A DNA stretch of 48,691 nucleotides from Thermoleophilia bacterium. Its GTDB lineage: Bacteria; Actinomycetota; Thermoleophilia; Miltoncostaeales; Miltoncostaeaceae. Under the pieces are notes generated by a model that was not told the origin of the DNA, searched no databases, and worked only from the letters and a program-made list of their open reading frames with translations. Each line of letters begins with the position of its first letter. Position 1 is the first letter of the stretch. The translations under genes were made by a program, and so were the position numbers. The stretch is from assembly GCA_020438485.1 (NCBI GenBank), contig JAGQUM010000014.1:1-48691 (forward strand), in the 5' to 3' direction. Shown here piece by piece: positions 47,792-48,691 of this stretch.

Positions 47792-48547
47792 ATGACCGAC
47801 GAATCACCTCGCGCCGTGCTGGCCGGCGTGCTGCAGCGGACCGGGCTCGCGTTCCCCCGCGGGGTCCTGGGAGAGGAGACGGCGCGCATCGCCCGCGTCC
47901 TCAACGGCGACGACGTCGGCGCGGACCTCGACGGCATGGTCACCGCCGCGGCCGCGGCCCTGTGGCCCGAGATGCAGCCGTCCACGCTGGCCGCGCTGCG
48001 CCGCCACGCCGGGCAACCGGCGGGGGCGGACGGGGAATCCCTGCGGCGCGTGATGGCGTGGGCCGAGGACCCCGACGCGGAGGGCAACCCCCTGGCCCGC
48101 GCGCTGTGCGTGCGGGCGGCGCAGGAACTTGCGGGCGCCCACGCGCGGGCGGCGCGGACCCTCGAGCAGGCGGAGCGCACGGTGGCACGGGGCGACTCCA
48201 TGGCGGCGATGGCCGCCGCCAACGCGATGGGCGCGGTCGTCGTGGAACTGCTCGACCTCGATCCCGAGGACTTCGCGGACGAGATCTACGCCTACGTGGA
48301 GCGGGACGAGTCGCCTGAGGCGATGGACACGCTGGCACGTTCGACCGGCGACGAGGAGACGCGCGCGTGGGCGCGCCGCGCCCTTGCCGGCATCACGGGC
48401 GCCGGGGCGCCGTCCACCGCCGCGGCCGTCGCGGCGCTCGCGGACGGCCCACCGCCCGCGGATCCCGCCGGCGACGCCGTGTGGGTGCCGACGTTGCTGG
48501 TGCTGGTGCAGCAGGCGTTCGAGCGCGCCCTGACGTCGGGCGAGTAG
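47792..48547 (+). CDS. Helical cytoplasmic protein of unknown function
   Basis: A 251-residue, Ala-rich, probably all-helical protein without signal peptide or membrane segments. An acidic middle (LLDLDPEDFADEIYAYVERD) is its most distinctive part, and no catalytic motif is recognised. ATG 47792 is 6 bases after AATGAT, so the mRNA may be leaderless; a GTG lies two codons earlier. It is divergent from the phosphatidyltransferase gene. Confidence 0.7.
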   Translation: MTDESPRAVLAGVLQRTGLAFPRGVLGEETARIARVLNGDDVGADLDGMVTAAAAALWPEMQPSTLAALRRHAGQPAGADGESLRRVMAWAEDPDAEGNPLARALCVRAAQELAGAHARAARTLEQAERTVARGDSMAAMAAANAMGAVVVELLDLDPEDFADEIYAYVERDESPEAMDTLARSTGDEETRAWARRALAGITGAGAPSTAAAVAALADGPPPADPAGDAVWVPTLLVLVQQAFERALTSGE

Positions 48548-48579
48548 GGGTCGGAACCGGCGTTTCCCGGAGGCGCCGC

Positions 48580-48601
48580 AAACGTATCGTTTGGTACGTT
48601 T
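48580..48601. promoter_or_regulatory. Palindromic operator-like site
   Basis: AAACGTA (48580-48586) and TACGTTT (48595-48601) are perfect 7-base inverted arms around 8 bases. The size and AT-rich arms suit a TetR-type regulator. TACGTT inside it could be a -10. The next start codon is 70 bases downstream. Confidence 0.5.
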
Positions 48602-48670
48602 ACCCCCTGCGCGCCGCCCCGCGACGCGTGTCAGCGACCCGCCCGACGTCACAGGAATGAGGACCGACGC

Positions 48671-48691
48671 ATGAGTGAGTGGAGTGATTGG
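48671..48691 (+). CDS. Start of a gene cut by the window edge
   Basis: ATG at 48671 follows GAGGA by 7 bases and opens MSEWSDW before the window ends. It lies behind the palindrome at 48580. The product cannot be identified from seven codons; a regulator binding that palindrome is one possibility. Confidence 0.45.

Overview
The window is a GC-rich bacterial chromosome segment with very high third-position GC. It has an unbroken ribosomal-protein super-operon, frequent GTG starts, 4-base start/stop overlaps and many apparently leaderless promoters. The cargo (1L-myo-inositol-1-phosphate synthase, a CDP-alcohol phosphotransferase with a GT4 glycosyltransferase, CysD/CysNC, zinc-type S14, DUF1707 and DUF6636-like proteins) points to Actinomycetota, possibly a Thermoleophilia-like lineage. 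That last placement is inference.

Region 1 (1-16.2 kb) is the translation super-operon: the 3' end of tuf, a strong hairpin, then rpsJ-rplC-rplD-rplW-rplB-rpsS-rplV-rpsC-rplP-rpmC-rpsQ-rplN-rplX-rplE-rpsN(Z)-rpsH-rplF-rplR-rpsE-rpmD-rplO-secY-adk-map-rpmJ-rpsM-rpsK-rpsD-rpoA-rplQ, closed by a 12-bp hairpin. infA, which often sits between map and rpmJ, is absent, and adk has no canonical start codon.

Region 2 (16.2-32.7 kb) holds truA, surE, a HAD phosphatase and ligA on the plus strand. These are followed by an SDR oxidoreductase, a membrane-anchored protein of unknown function with a tandem repeat upstream, a fossil SDR, a DD-carboxypeptidase and a PAP2-type enzyme on the minus strand. Next come tRNA-Pro(CGG), a DUF1707 protein, ino1, an AbrB/PIN toxin-antitoxin pair whose toxin lacks a key acidic residue, a NifU-like scaffold, a nitrilase, a DUF6636-like secreted protein and an ArsR-type regulator divergent from a tiny gene.

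Region 3 (32.7-48.7 kb) holds cysD-cysNC for sulfate activation, nagA, an RlmD-type rRNA methyltransferase, an ABC exporter pair and several small or secreted proteins. It also contains a decayed tandem copy of one secreted-protein gene, a transglycosylase-like secreted protein that appears to start at CTG behind a 5-codon upstream ORF, a divergent uracil-DNA-glycosylase-fold protein, a GT4-PHP fusion and a phosphatidylinositol-phosphate-synthase-like gene. The window ends at the first codons of a new gene behind an operator-like palindrome.

Three themes run through it. Several genes (adk, the transglycosylase, the CDP-alcohol phosphotransferase) can be read only from ATA, CTG or ATC starts. 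Many transcription units show TANNNT 6-9 bases before the start codon, as expected for leaderless mRNAs. At least two long apparently empty intervals contain recognisable gene fossils. Inositol-lipid functions (ino1, PAP2_3-type enzyme, phosphatidyltransferase, GT4) are scattered over about 22 kb.
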